Notes: a model not told the origin generated them from the sequence alone. A stretch of 64,000 nt of DNA from Pseudomonas sp. (GCF_002796985.1 NZ_PEKX01000011.1:59869-123868); one strand, 5' to 3'; counted from the first letter of the stretch, positions 53,060 to 61,651 are shown. Made by a program: numbers and translations.

Positions 53060-53330
53060 CGCCCACTTCACTCCCCTCCCCGCACAGCCCCACGACGACG
53101 TGCTGTTCGTCAACGCACTGGCCCCCGCCGACCATCTGTACGACTGCGCCAGCCGCCGGCTGGCAGCCGTGGAAGACCTGTTGCGCCTGCTGGAAAGCAA
53201 CCCCGACAGCGGGCTGGTTGACGAGGTCGCCCGCCTCGCCGCCGCCATCGCGCCCCTGGTCAGCGAAGCACAACACCTTTACGAGCTGGCCCTGGACCAA
53301 CGCCAACGCACAGCCCGGAGGCCGACATGA
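53052..53330 (+). CDS. Small Pseudomonas protein, resembling DUF3077/DUF6124-type proteins
   Basis: The product is 92 residues from ATG 53052 (GAGG six bases upstream). Pattern LFVNALAPADHLYDCASRRLAAVEDLLRLLE followed by AIAPLVSEAQHLYELALDQ resembles the short helical proteins of the DUF3077/DUF6124 type, which are multi-copy in Pseudomonas and have no known function. That resemblance is from memory of the pattern. No signal peptide or membrane segment. Its stop overlaps the start of the next gene (ATGA). It is preceded by an elaborate leader. Confidence 0.7.
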   Translation: MLDAHFTPLPAQPHDDVLFVNALAPADHLYDCASRRLAAVEDLLRLLESNPDSGLVDEVARLAAAIAPLVSEAQHLYELALDQRQRTARRPT

Positions 53331-53794
53331 CATTCAACGACGACGATCCATCCCTCGCGATCTACGAGCAGACACAGAAGACCCTGAACACACTGGGCCG
53401 CCTGATCCACCTCCGGGCGACGGAGGTCGAACTCGATCTCATCCGCCAGTTGCGCCATCAGGTTCATGAAACGTACTGGCAGGCGCGCCTGGATCAGCGG
53501 ATCGCCCACGGTTCGGTCGCCGCCACGCCCTTCTGCCGGAGGATATTCCTCGGCGTGAACCAGCAGAAGCACCTGGAAGAAGTGAACCGAGGCATGCTCG
53601 CCGCCGAGCAGAGCATGAGCCAAAGCGGCGGCTCGCCGCCGTGGAACAGGCTGATCTTCGGCCGTAGCCAGTTCACCAGGGGGCAAGCGCGCAACAGCTT
53701 TGAGTGCGGCTTCATCCTCCGCCTGTTCCAGATGATCCACGAACTCAGCGCGCTCAACCGGCAGCGGGCCGGCTCCCCGCCAGGCGACGGCTAA
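53327..53794 (+). CDS. Hypothetical protein co-transcribed with the small protein
   Basis: The product is 155 residues; I do not recognise it. It begins acidic (TFNDDDPSLAIYEQTQKTLN), is mainly helical, has no signal peptide or membrane helix, and contains two cysteines about 50 residues apart. ATG 53327 overlaps the previous stop by 4 bp, so the two proteins are probably made together. G+C and codon use are like the neighbourhood. Confidence 0.7.
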   Translation: MTFNDDDPSLAIYEQTQKTLNTLGRLIHLRATEVELDLIRQLRHQVHETYWQARLDQRIAHGSVAATPFCRRIFLGVNQQKHLEEVNRGMLAAEQSMSQSGGSPPWNRLIFGRSQFTRGQARNSFECGFILRLFQMIHELSALNRQRAGSPPGDG

Positions 53795-53897
53795 TTCGCT
53801 TCACCGCCCCGAAGACTCGGGGGCAGGCAGCGCGGCCCGTGTCGCGCGGGGACGGCGGCGGGCCCTGCCCGGCGCCCCAAGCCAAAGCAACGTAGCG

Positions 53898-54941
53898 TTA
53901 GCCGGCCGGGATGATCCGTCGCCGGCTCGTGGCGATCAGTTCGGTCGCCCGCGCACGCAGTTGCCCGCAGCCACCGTCGACATCCTGCCCGGCGCTGTTG
54001 CGCACCTTGGTCAGCACGCCACGGCTGTGCAGGTAGCGGACCATCTCGGCGATGCGCTCGGCGTCCGGGCGCTGGTACTGGTCGCCTTCCAGCGCATTGA
54101 AGGGGATCAGGTTGAGCACGCCGAACTTGCCCTTGAGCAGGCGCAGGATGCCGTCGAGTTCTTCCTGGCTGTCGTTGATGCCCTTGAGCAGTGTCCACTG
54201 GTACTGGATCGGGTAGTTCGTGGCGCGCGCATAGGCCTCGCCCTGCTCCACCAGTTCCTCGGGTGTCAGCTTCGGCGCGCGCGGCAGCAGGTGCTCGCGC
54301 AGCGCGGCATTGCTGGTATGCAGCGACAGCGCCAGGGCCGGCTTGATTCGCTGTTCTGGCAGGCGCTCGAACACTCGCGGGTCGCCCACGGTGGAGAACA
54401 CCAGGTTCTTGTGGCCGATGCCGCCATCGGTGCCGAGACGGTCGATGGCTTCCAGCACGTTGTCGAGGTTGTGCGCCGGCTCGCCCATGCCCATGAACAC
54501 CACCCGCTTCACCGGCCGCACGCGGCGTGCCAGCACCAGTTGGGCGACGATCTCGGTGGTGGAAAGCTGGCGCAGCAGGCCGCTCTTGCCGGTCATGCAG
54601 AAGCGACAGCCCACGGCGCAGCCGACCTGGGTGGACACGCACACGCCGCCGCGCGGCAACAGCACGCTCTCCACCATCTGCCCGTCGGCCAGGCGCACCA
54701 GCAGGCGCTCGGAGTTGTCGCCACCGGGATGACGCGACTGAATGGTCGCCAGGGCATCCAGTTCGGCGGCGATCTGCGCCACGCCATTGCGCACGCTCAG
54801 CGGCAGAAAATCCTCGGTCGCCTGGCGCTTGGTGCCGGCATCCAGCGGCCGGCCCTGCAGCCAGGCGCGCAGCATCCGCGCGCGGTGCAGGGGCAGCGCG
54901 CCAAGGTCGGCAAGGCGTTGGTCGAGGTCGGAGATTCGCAT
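53898..54941 (-). CDS. RlmN/Cfr-like radical SAM RNA methyltransferase
   Basis: The product is 347 residues. The radical-SAM cluster motif is CAVGCRFCMTGKSG (CxxxCxxC); VVFMGMGEPAHNLDNVLEAID and the C-terminal cysteine region (NSAGQDVDGGCGQLRA) are typical of the RlmN/Cfr family that methylates A2503 of 23S rRNA through a methyl-cysteine intermediate. The housekeeping rlmN of Pseudomonas normally lies beside ndk and pilF; none is here, so this is likely a paralogue whose target is unverified. It is divergent from ampC. Confidence 0.85.
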   Translation of the reverse strand: MRISDLDQRLADLGALPLHRARMLRAWLQGRPLDAGTKRQATEDFLPLSVRNGVAQIAAELDALATIQSRHPGGDNSERLLVRLADGQMVESVLLPRGGVCVSTQVGCAVGCRFCMTGKSGLLRQLSTTEIVAQLVLARRVRPVKRVVFMGMGEPAHNLDNVLEAIDRLGTDGGIGHKNLVFSTVGDPRVFERLPEQRIKPALALSLHTSNAALREHLLPRAPKLTPEELVEQGEAYARATNYPIQYQWTLLKGINDSQEELDGILRLLKGKFGVLNLIPFNALEGDQYQRPDAERIAEMVRYLHSRGVLTKVRNSAGQDVDGGCGQLRARATELIATSRRRIIPAG

Positions 54942-55053
54942 GGGGCGCGAATCCTACCACTGCCATGCTCGGCGGCGTAGCGCTACCGGTCTGGCTGGAG
55001 AGCTGGCCGCAGCGGTGCTAGGGTCAGCCCATTGCACTGCCCAGGAAGTCGTC

Positions 55054-56196
55054 ATGCACCGGACCGCCCCACTCGTACTCGGCATCATCCCTCTCCTCGT
55101 CGCCGGCTTCGCTCAGGCCGCCCCGCCGGACTTCGATGCGAAGGTGAACAAGCTCGCCCAGCAGGTCATGCGCGAGCAGAACATCGCCGGCCTCGCCATC
55201 GGCGTCACCGACCACGGCGAGCAGCGCTTCTACAACTTCGGCGTGGCATCGACAGAGAGCAAGCAGCCGGTGAGCAGCGACACGCTGTTCGAGATCGGCT
55301 CGGTGAGCAAGACCTTCACCGCCACCCTCGCCGGCTTCGCCCAGGCGGTCGGCAAGCTCAAGCTGGAGCAGAGCCCGACGCTCTATCTCAAGGAACTGCG
55401 CGGCAGTGCGCTGGACAAGGTGACGCTGATCCAGCTCGCCACCCACACCGCCGGCGGCTTCCCGCTGCAACTGCCCGACGAGGTGAAAACGCCGCAGCAG
55501 CTCACCGACTACTACAAGAGCTGGCAGCCGCAGTACCCCGCCGGCACCCAGCGCAGCTACGCCAACCCCAGCATCGCCCTGCTCGGCATCGTCACCGCGC
55601 GCGCGCTGGACGTGCCGTTCAAGACCGCGATGCAGCGCAACGTCTTCGCGCCATTGGGCCTGAGCAACACCCACATCGACGTGCCGGTGACCCGCCAGGG
55701 CATCTACGCCCAGGGTTACGACAAGGACAATGCCCCGGTGCGGGTGAACTCCGACCCGATCGCCGACGAGGCCTACGGGGTGAAATCCAGCAGCCGCGAC
55801 CTGCTGCGCTTCGTGCAGGTGCAGTTGGGCGAGATCAAGCTCGGCGACAAGCTACAGGTGGCGGTGGACGCCACCCGCACCGGCTATTACCAGGTCGGCC
55901 CGCTGACCCAGGACCTGATCTGGGAGCAGTACGCTTACCCGCCCAAGCTCGCCGAACTGCAGCAGTACAACGGCAGCAGCATGGTGCTGCAGAGCCAGCC
56001 GGTGACCGCCCTGCGCAAGCCACTGCCACCCCAGCAGGCCGTGTGGGTGAACAAGACCGGCGCCACGGGCGGCTTCGGCGCGTACGTGGCTTTCGTCCCG
56101 TCGAAACAGCGCGGCATCGTCATCCTCGCCAACCGCAACTACCCCAACGAGGTGCGGGTGAAGCTGGCGTGGGACATTCTGTCGAAGCTCAACTGA
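55054..56196 (+). CDS. ampC: Class C beta-lactamase
   Basis: The product is 380 residues from ATG 55054 (AGGAAG upstream); signal peptide ends near GFAQA-AP. Class C motifs are intact: S83-V-S-K86 in EIGSVSKTF, Y169-A-N in QRSYANPS, K334-T-G in VNKTGATGGFG. The enzyme hydrolyses cephalosporins in the periplasm. No ampR gene lies next to it, unlike P. aeruginosa, so induction by AmpR at this locus is not evident. Confidence 0.93.
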   Translation: MHRTAPLVLGIIPLLVAGFAQAAPPDFDAKVNKLAQQVMREQNIAGLAIGVTDHGEQRFYNFGVASTESKQPVSSDTLFEIGSVSKTFTATLAGFAQAVGKLKLEQSPTLYLKELRGSALDKVTLIQLATHTAGGFPLQLPDEVKTPQQLTDYYKSWQPQYPAGTQRSYANPSIALLGIVTARALDVPFKTAMQRNVFAPLGLSNTHIDVPVTRQGIYAQGYDKDNAPVRVNSDPIADEAYGVKSSSRDLLRFVQVQLGEIKLGDKLQVAVDATRTGYYQVGPLTQDLIWEQYAYPPKLAELQQYNGSSMVLQSQPVTALRKPLPPQQAVWVNKTGATGGFGAYVAFVPSKQRGIVILANRNYPNEVRVKLAWDILSKLN

Positions 56197-56276
56197 GCCG
56201 CCCGCTCCTACGTGAAGCCCTGCGCGAGGACTTGCCCTCGCCCTGAGGAGCGGGGCGCGCAGTGGCACCGGCCCTT

Positions 56277-56455
56277 GTAGGAGCGAGCTTGCTCGCGAAC
56301 AGGCCACACTCCGATGCCGACAGGTTCTTTGTAGGATGGCGTGGAGCGCAGCGATACCCATGCTGCTGGTGCAGTGCGTTGATGGGTATCGCTGCGCTCC
56401 ACGCCATCCCACGATCCTTCAGTGCCAAGCGGCTCGCGAGCAAGCTCGCTCCTAC
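56277..56455. repeat. Nested REP-like repeats: family B inside a family A pair
   Basis: Outer arms GTAGGAGCGAGCTTGCTCGC (56277) and its reverse complement (ending 56455) enclose a complete family B palindrome (56331-56412). This looks like one repeat inserted into another. Confidence 0.8.
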
Positions 56456-56480
56456 ACACAATCCATTGGCGCAAATCAGG

Positions 56481-57185
56481 TCAATCGCTGGCCAGCTCGA
56501 ACAGCTGCCAGCGTACCGAGCTGACGCCCTTCTCCAGGCTGATGCGGCTGACCATGCGCTCCAGCTGGCCGGCAGCGCCGTGGCCGCCGAGCAGTTCGGC
56601 GCGCACTTCCAGTTTGGCCGGGTTGGCCTGGTCTTCGCTGTGCAGCGATTGCAGGCGCAGTTCGCTGCTGTCCAGGTTGTGCAGCATCAGGCTGCGCACC
56701 TGGATCTCGTCTTCGGCGCGGCAGATGATGGCAACGCCGTAACGCTGCTCCACTTCGTTGGCCGGCACCACGTCCTGATGGTTGATGCGCTGGGCGATGT
56801 CGCGCAGCAGGATGTTGGCGCAGAGCACCACCACGCTGCCCAACGCGGCTTCCAGCAACAGCCCCATGCTGCACAGCACGCCGATGGCGGCGGTGCACCA
56901 GAGCGTGGCGGCGGTGTTCAGGCCGCGCACGTTCAGGCCATCGCGCATGATCACGCCACCGCCGAGGAAGCCGATGCCGGACACCACATAGGCAGCGATG
57001 CGCGGGGCGTCCGCCGAGAGCCCCGGCATGGCCTGGGTCATCAGCACGAACAGGCAAGCGCCGGTACTGACCAGGGCATTAGTACGCAGGCCGGTGAGGC
57101 GCTGGCGCAGCTGGCGTTCGGCGCCGATCAGGGCGCCCAGGATGAGTGCCGCGGCAACCCGCAGCAGGAAGATTTTCCAATCCAT
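56481..57185 (-). CDS. MgtC/SapB family inner-membrane protein (second copy)
   Basis: The product is 234 residues from ATG 57185. Membrane part about 1-140 with GIGFLGGGVIMRDGLNVRGL and NTAATLWCTAAIGV; soluble C-terminal domain about 150-234. It differs from the copy at 2956 in much of its length. The 369-bp upstream region contains strong hairpins, suggesting a regulated leader like those of some magnesium-stress genes, but no known riboswitch was recognised. Confidence 0.88.
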   Translation of the reverse strand: MDWKIFLLRVAAALILGALIGAERQLRQRLTGLRTNALVSTGACLFVLMTQAMPGLSADAPRIAAYVVSGIGFLGGGVIMRDGLNVRGLNTAATLWCTAAIGVLCSMGLLLEAALGSVVVLCANILLRDIAQRINHQDVVPANEVEQRYGVAIICRAEDEIQVRSLMLHNLDSSELRLQSLHSEDQANPAKLEVRAELLGGHGAAGQLERMVSRISLEKGVSSVRWQLFELASD

Positions 57186-57306
57186 GTTCCACCTCGTTTG
57201 CGGCGCGCGGCCGCTCCATGCGCCAGGCAAGGCCGGCGCGCATTCGGGTGGTGGATTGCGCGGGAGCGAAGGGCCAGGCTGGCCCCGCAGGGGAATGGTG
57301 AGACGT

Positions 57307-57359
57307 CATCCCGTGGCGGGATGCGTATCGCCACTGTCCGCAACGCAGCGAGACAGTGG
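57307..57359 (-). promoter_or_regulatory. Hairpins in the mgtC-like gene leader
   Basis: CATCCC-GTGGC-GGGATG (57307-57323) and CCACTGTC / GACAGTGG (57331-57338 with 57352-57359, perfect 8 bp). They lie 120-175 bp upstream of the start codon. Their function is unknown; the rest of 57186-57554 has no gene. Confidence 0.4.
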
Positions 57360-57514
57360 CAGGATTCTGCCGGACGGCTCGCTGTTCAGACCTGTCGCAA
57401 TCGACCAGGGCAAGTGTCCAAGGCAGGACTCCTTTCGTGAATTAAAAAAAGCGACCGGACCCGGTGTGAGCACTGCCCGGGACAACTCCGGCCGCGAGTC
57501 GTCATCATCGCCGA

Positions 57515-57550
57515 GCTACCTTAAGGTTTCCTTAGCGGCCCTCAGGTAGC
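57515..57550. other. Compound inverted repeat after the truncated regulator
   Basis: GCTACCT / AGGTAGC (57515-57521 with 57544-57550) enclosing TAAGG-TTT-CCTTA. It lies just beyond the stop codon at 57555 and may terminate that transcript. It also holds a CTTAAG-N5-CTTAGC direct repeat similar to PmrA-type boxes, judged coincidental. Confidence 0.4.
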
Positions 57551-57554
57551 GCCT

Positions 57555-57881
57555 TCACGCCAGCGCGCCGGCGTCGATGTGCTGGCCCAGCCACGCCAGC
57601 ACCCGCGCATCCGCCTCGAAGCCGGCCAGACAAGGGCCTTCGATGGCCGGCAGGACAATCAGCGACGCCGCCTCGACATCCGCCAGCGCGCCCTCCGCCG
57701 TGATGATGTGCCCGCCCGCCGCCCGCACCGGGGCGCCATCGACAGACACCACCCGCACCGCGAAGGACTGCTCCACGCCCAGGTGCCGCTCCAGCAACGC
57801 CGCAATGCGGAAGAAGTCCGCGGCCGAGAACAGCCCCATCGCCCAGCAGCCTTCATAGGACAGAATCGCTACCTGCTTCAA
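57555..57881 (-). pseudogene. Truncated GlxA-family (DJ-1/PfpI N-terminal) regulator
   Basis: From TTG 57881 (AGGAGG upstream) the frame encodes 108 residues: KQVAILSYEGCWAMGLFSAADFFRI and AASLIVLPAIEGPCLAGFEADARVLAWLGQHIDAGALA. This is the first half of a DJ-1/PfpI-like domain as found at the N-terminus of GlxA-type AraC regulators (normally over 300 residues). The domain stops before its nucleophile region and the helix-turn-helix is absent from all frames downstream, so I read it as a 3'-deleted remnant. A short functional protein cannot be excluded. Confidence 0.6.
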
Positions 57882-57991
57882 ACACCCTCCTGGCCCGATC
57901 GGACTATGCATACGCCCGTCTGAACATCGCCTCGGGCACTTGGCGGGAATACTATGACCGACCCCACAGCGAGTCAGTACAGGAGAGTGTC

Positions 57992-58786
57992 ATGTCGTTG
58001 CCCGTCAGCACCCGGGAACACTGGATCAGCAGCGAGAAGGGCCAGTTGTTCGCCCAGGACTGGGCACCCGCCGAAACCACCGGCGAGCCGATCCTGCTGC
58101 TGCATGACTCGCTGGGCTGCGTGACCTTGTGGCGAGATTTCCCGGAGCAGCTCGCGCGCAGCACCGGCCGCCAGGTGATCGCCTACGACCGCCTCGGTTT
58201 CGGCCGCTCCGAGCGCTATCCAGGCGCCCTGCCGCTGGACTTCATCGACGACGAGGCGCGCACCTTCTTCCCCTTGCTGCAACAGCACTTCGGCCTCGAG
58301 CGTTGCGTGGTGTTCGGTCACAGCGTCGGCGGCGCCATGGCGGTGGCGTGTGCGGCTCAGCATTCGCAGGCGTGCGCAGCACTGATCACTGAATCGGCCC
58401 AGGCCTTCGTCGAGCACCGGACCCGCGATGGCATCCGCGCCGCGGAACTGGAATTCGCCCGCGAGGGCCAGCTGGAACGCCTGCAGAAATACCACGGCGA
58501 CAAGGCCTTCTGGGTGCTGCGTGCGTGGGTCGATACCTGGCTGTCCGACGACTTCAGCGACTGGAACCTGGACGCCGAACTGGCGCAGGTGCGGTGCCCG
58601 ATCCTCAGCCTGCACGGCGAGCAGGACGAGTACGGATCGGCCGCGCATCCGGAACGTTTCACCTCGGTGCCCGGCGTCCCGACGATGCTCAGGCTCCTGC
58701 CCGATTGCGGCCACGTTCCGCACCGCGAGCAACAGCCGGCGGTGCTCCAGGCAGTGGGCGAATTCCTCCAGCGGTATCTGCCCTAA
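57992..58786 (+). CDS. Alpha/beta-fold hydrolase
   Basis: The product is 264 residues from ATG 57992 (AGGAG upstream). Motifs: ILLLHDSLGCVTLWRDF (oxyanion-hole region), VVFGHSVGGAMA (nucleophile Ser), LSLHGEQDEYG (acid) and DCGHVPHRE (His). The triad is complete. Cytosolic, no signal peptide. Substrate unknown; the layout is that of general esterase/lactonase-like proteins. Confidence 0.88.
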   Translation: MSLPVSTREHWISSEKGQLFAQDWAPAETTGEPILLLHDSLGCVTLWRDFPEQLARSTGRQVIAYDRLGFGRSERYPGALPLDFIDDEARTFFPLLQQHFGLERCVVFGHSVGGAMAVACAAQHSQACAALITESAQAFVEHRTRDGIRAAELEFAREGQLERLQKYHGDKAFWVLRAWVDTWLSDDFSDWNLDAELAQVRCPILSLHGEQDEYGSAAHPERFTSVPGVPTMLRLLPDCGHVPHREQQPAVLQAVGEFLQRYLP

Positions 58787-58975
58787 GCCCCGTCACTCGC
58801 GGGCTGCCCGCATTACCGTCTGGCTGGAAGGTTGAATCTAACTGCGTAGGGCACAGTCACAACGATCAGGCGCAGTCGCTTCATTCAGAAGCGGCCTCAA
58901 GGGCGCCGTTGCGCAGGTTCGGAAAGGAATCGGCGCAACGGCCCGTCGGGTTTCGCTGCGCAGGTAGGTTCGAGC

Positions 58976-59599
58976 ATGTGCCGCCGTTGGCTTCCGCTGC
59001 TTCTGCTCACGCTGTGGGCGCCCCACTCCCTTGCCGCCTCCCTCGGCAGTTCTACCGACGCGAAAGCCCAGGCGGCGGTGAACAAGGCCGAAGTGCTGGA
59101 ACAGCAGGTCGCCCACCCCACCACGGCGGTGACCCGCCCCGCACCCATCACCCAATCCGAGGTCAAGGCACTGGACCCGGCCGGCAAGGCGCCGCTGGGC
59201 GACGCCATCACCTGCCTGTCGCGGACCCTCTACTGGGAAGCCAAGGGTGGCGACAAGGCGGACATGGAAGCAGTGGCCAACGTGGTGCTCAACCGCATGG
59301 GCCATGGCGGCTTCCCCGACACCGTATGCGGTGTGGTCAAGCAGGGCCAGGCGCAGAAGCACTGTCAGTTTTCCTGGTGGTGCGACGGACGCTCCGACCA
59401 GGTGGAAGAGAAGAACCGCTACGACATCGCCAAGGAAATCGCCCGCAAGGCGCTGAACCAGCAACTGGGCGACCGCACACGCGGCGCCCTGTACTTCCAT
59501 GACCGCCACGTCTCGCCGAACTGGGCGAAGGTATACCTCCGCACGGCCGAGACCGAGGAGTTCGTCTTCTACAAACCGCGCGGCGGAGAGGCGCGTTAG
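58976..59599 (+). CDS. SleB/CwlJ-family cell wall hydrolase
   Basis: The product is 207 residues with a signal peptide (CRRWLPLLLLTLWAPHSLAA). From about residue 75 it has the Hydrolase_2 fold: CLSRTLYWEAKGGDKADMEA (catalytic Glu), VANVVLNRMGHGGFPDTVCGVV and CQFSWWCDG, then GALYFHDRHVSPNW. These proteins act on peptidoglycan as amidases or lytic transglycosylases. It ends 7 bp before the convergent Rrf2 gene. Confidence 0.9.
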   Translation: MCRRWLPLLLLTLWAPHSLAASLGSSTDAKAQAAVNKAEVLEQQVAHPTTAVTRPAPITQSEVKALDPAGKAPLGDAITCLSRTLYWEAKGGDKADMEAVANVVLNRMGHGGFPDTVCGVVKQGQAQKHCQFSWWCDGRSDQVEEKNRYDIAKEIARKALNQQLGDRTRGALYFHDRHVSPNWAKVYLRTAETEEFVFYKPRGGEAR

Positions 59600-59606
59600 G
59601 CGAGCC

Positions 59607-60128
59607 TCAGTTGGCGGCGCTGGGGCCGTCGCGCTGGGCATCCATCCATTGCACCACGGCATCGCCGAATTCCGGCGGCGCCTTGCGCCCGACGCGGCGC
59701 ACCAGGTCGAGCACGGTGTGCTGGGCCAGGGCTTCCTCCATGCGCTTCTGCGCGGTGAGCATGACCGCGTGGATCGAGCAGGTGCCGCAGGTCGCCCATT
59801 CCGGCGGCGAGCCTTCGAACACCGCGCAGCGGCCACGAATGTCGCGGCACTCGAAGATCGGCTTGTCGCCGTCGATGGCCTTGACGATATCCAGCACGGT
59901 GATTTCGTCCGCCGGCCGCGCCAGGCGGAACCCGCCGCGCACGCCTTCGGTAGCCGCCACCAGCCCGGCCTTGGCCAGTTTGGTGAAGACCTTGGCGAGC
60001 AGTTCCTGGGGCACACCCTGCAGCTCCGCCAGCGCACGCACGCTGGAGTCGCGGCCATCGCCCTTCTCGTCCGTCAGGTAGAGCAGGCAATGAATGCCGT
60101 ACTCCACTCCTGCACTGTACAAAGCCAT
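59607..60128 (-). CDS. Rrf2-family transcriptional regulator
   Basis: The product is 173 residues from ATG 60128 (GGAG six bases upstream). Winged helix with YSAGVEYGIHCLLYLTDEKG and GGFRLARPADEITVLDIVKAIDG. A cysteine cluster follows: FECRDIRGRCAVF and WATCGTCSIH, giving four Cys that could hold an Fe-S cluster as in NsrR/IscR. It should sense redox, NO or iron-sulfur status. Its own start region carries a 22-bp operator-like motif repeated before the divergent oxidoreductase gene. Confidence 0.9.
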   Translation of the reverse strand: MALYSAGVEYGIHCLLYLTDEKGDGRDSSVRALAELQGVPQELLAKVFTKLAKAGLVAATEGVRGGFRLARPADEITVLDIVKAIDGDKPIFECRDIRGRCAVFEGSPPEWATCGTCSIHAVMLTAQKRMEEALAQHTVLDLVRRVGRKAPPEFGDAVVQWMDAQRDGPSAAN

Positions 60129-60132
60129 CACA

Positions 60133-60154
60133 AACTCCGACTAGATCAGTCGCA
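60133..60154. promoter_or_regulatory. Rrf2 operator candidate, site 1
   Basis: AACTC-CGAC-TAGATCA-GTCG-CA: dyad CGAC-N7-GTCG with conserved flanks. It overlaps the Shine-Dalgarno of the Rrf2 gene, consistent with autorepression. Sixteen of 22 positions match site 2. Confidence 0.6.
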
Positions 60155-60337
60155 TTATTTTCAAGCCACACCGGGCATCCGGCAAGCACTTAAGCATGCA
60201 CCCGGACGATCTGTCATCCGCAGCATGCGACCTGCAAGGCTATGGCGTGTTCACCGTATAAACAGAAGCAGCGGCAGTTTCCCGCGCCGACCGTGACGAA
60301 CGGTCGGAGTTTGCAGCAGAATTCGGTTGCACCACAT

Positions 60338-60359
60338 AACTACGACAAATATAGTCGCA
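60338..60359. promoter_or_regulatory. Rrf2 operator candidate, site 2
   Basis: AACTA-CGAC-AAATATA-GTCG-CA: same dyad and flanks as site 1, 90 bp upstream of the NDH-2-like gene start, in the divergent promoter region. The rest of 60155-60448 shows no gene. Confidence 0.6.
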
Positions 60360-60448
60360 GTTATCCGAGACGAGCCAGGAAGCGAACCGCTCCGATGTCA
60401 GGCACTCGGGAACCCACCCTGGATTCACACTTTTCGTCGGAGAGCACC

Positions 60449-61651
60449 ATGAAACAACGCATCCTGATCGTCGGCACCGGTTTCGCGGGTATGTGGAGCG
60501 CCCTGAGCGCCACGCGTCTGCTCGATCTGCACCAGCGCGGCGACGTCGAAGTCGCGGTGCTCGCGCCCCAGGCCGAACTGCGCATCCGCCCACGCTTCTA
60601 CGAGCCGAACGTGCACCAGATGGCCGCGCCGCTGGGCGAGCTGTTTGGCGCCGTGGGCGTGACCTTCATCCAGGGCAGCGCCGAGCAGATCGACGTCGAC
60701 GGCCGTCAACTGGATTACCGCGCTGCCAGCGGCGAGATCGCCACCCTGGGCTTCGACCGCCTGATCCTCGCCAGCGGCAGCAAGGTTGCCCGCCCCGCCC
60801 TGGCGGGTATCGAGCACGCCTTCGACGTGGACGACATCGACCAGGCCGTGCGCCTTGAAACTCACATCCGTTCGCTGCACCAACTGCCGGAATCCGCAGC
60901 ACGCAATACCGTGATCGTCGCCGGCGGCGGCTTCACCGGCATCGAGACCGCCACCGAAATGCCGGCGCGCCTGCGCGAAGTGCTGGGTGCGGAAGCCCAG
61001 GTGCGGGTGATCGTGGTCGATCGCGGCGCCGAGATCGGCAGCGCGCTGGGTGTCACCTCGCAGTCGGTGGTGGCTGAAGCCTCCGCCGAACTGGGTGTGG
61101 AGTGGCGCCTGAAGGCCTCGGTGGAATCCATCGACGAAAACGGCGTGACCCTCTCCAGCGGCGAGCGCATCGAGGCGAAGACCGTGGTCTGGACCGCCGG
61201 CGTACGCGCCAGCGCGCTGACCGAACAGGTTGCCGGTGAGCGCGACCGCAGCGGTCGCCTGCATGTGGACCGCAACCTCCAGGTGATCGGCCAGGATGCG
61301 GTGTTCGCCACCGGCGACGTGGCCTACGCCGCCGTGGATGACGCCGGCAACCACGCGCTGATGACCTGCCAGCACGCCATCGCCCTGGGCCGCTCGGCCG
61401 GCAACAACGCCGCCGCCGACCTGCTGGGCGTAGCGCCCATCCCCTACAGCCAGCCCAAGTACGTGACCTGCCTGGACCTGGGCGCCTGGGGCGCACTGTT
61501 CACCGAGGGCTGGGACCGCCAGGTGCGCTTCCAGCGCGAGGAAGGCAAGAAGATCAAGACCGAGATCAATACCGTGTGGATCTACCCGCCAGCGGCTGAT
61601 CGCACCACTGCACTGGCGGCGGCTGACCCGATGATTCCGGTCGTGGCCTGA
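60449..61651 (+). CDS. Type II NADH dehydrogenase-like FAD oxidoreductase
   Basis: The product is 400 residues from ATG 60449 (GGAGAG upstream). Two Rossmann motifs: ILIVGTGFAGMWSALSA (FAD) and TVIVAGGGFTGIETATEM (NAD(P)H); VFATGDVAYAAVDDAGNHALMTCQHA is the C-terminal FAD contact. This is the NDH-2 / pyridine nucleotide-disulfide oxidoreductase layout, but it lacks an obvious C-terminal membrane anchor. It may pass electrons from NADH to quinone or another acceptor. Likely controlled by the divergent Rrf2 regulator. Confidence 0.85.
   Translation: MKQRILIVGTGFAGMWSALSATRLLDLHQRGDVEVAVLAPQAELRIRPRFYEPNVHQMAAPLGELFGAVGVTFIQGSAEQIDVDGRQLDYRAASGEIATLGFDRLILASGSKVARPALAGIEHAFDVDDIDQAVRLETHIRSLHQLPESAARNTVIVAGGGFTGIETATEMPARLREVLGAEAQVRVIVVDRGAEIGSALGVTSQSVVAEASAELGVEWRLKASVESIDENGVTLSSGERIEAKTVVWTAGVRASALTEQVAGERDRSGRLHVDRNLQVIGQDAVFATGDVAYAAVDDAGNHALMTCQHAIALGRSAGNNAAADLLGVAPIPYSQPKYVTCLDLGAWGALFTEGWDRQVRFQREEGKKIKTEINTVWIYPPAADRTTALAAADPMIPVVA

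Noticed and set aside
57520..57536. CTTAAG-N5-CTTAGC, similar to a PmrA box
   Set aside because: The second half matches poorly, the site lies within a hairpin right after a stop codon, and no promoter elements follow in a sensible position.
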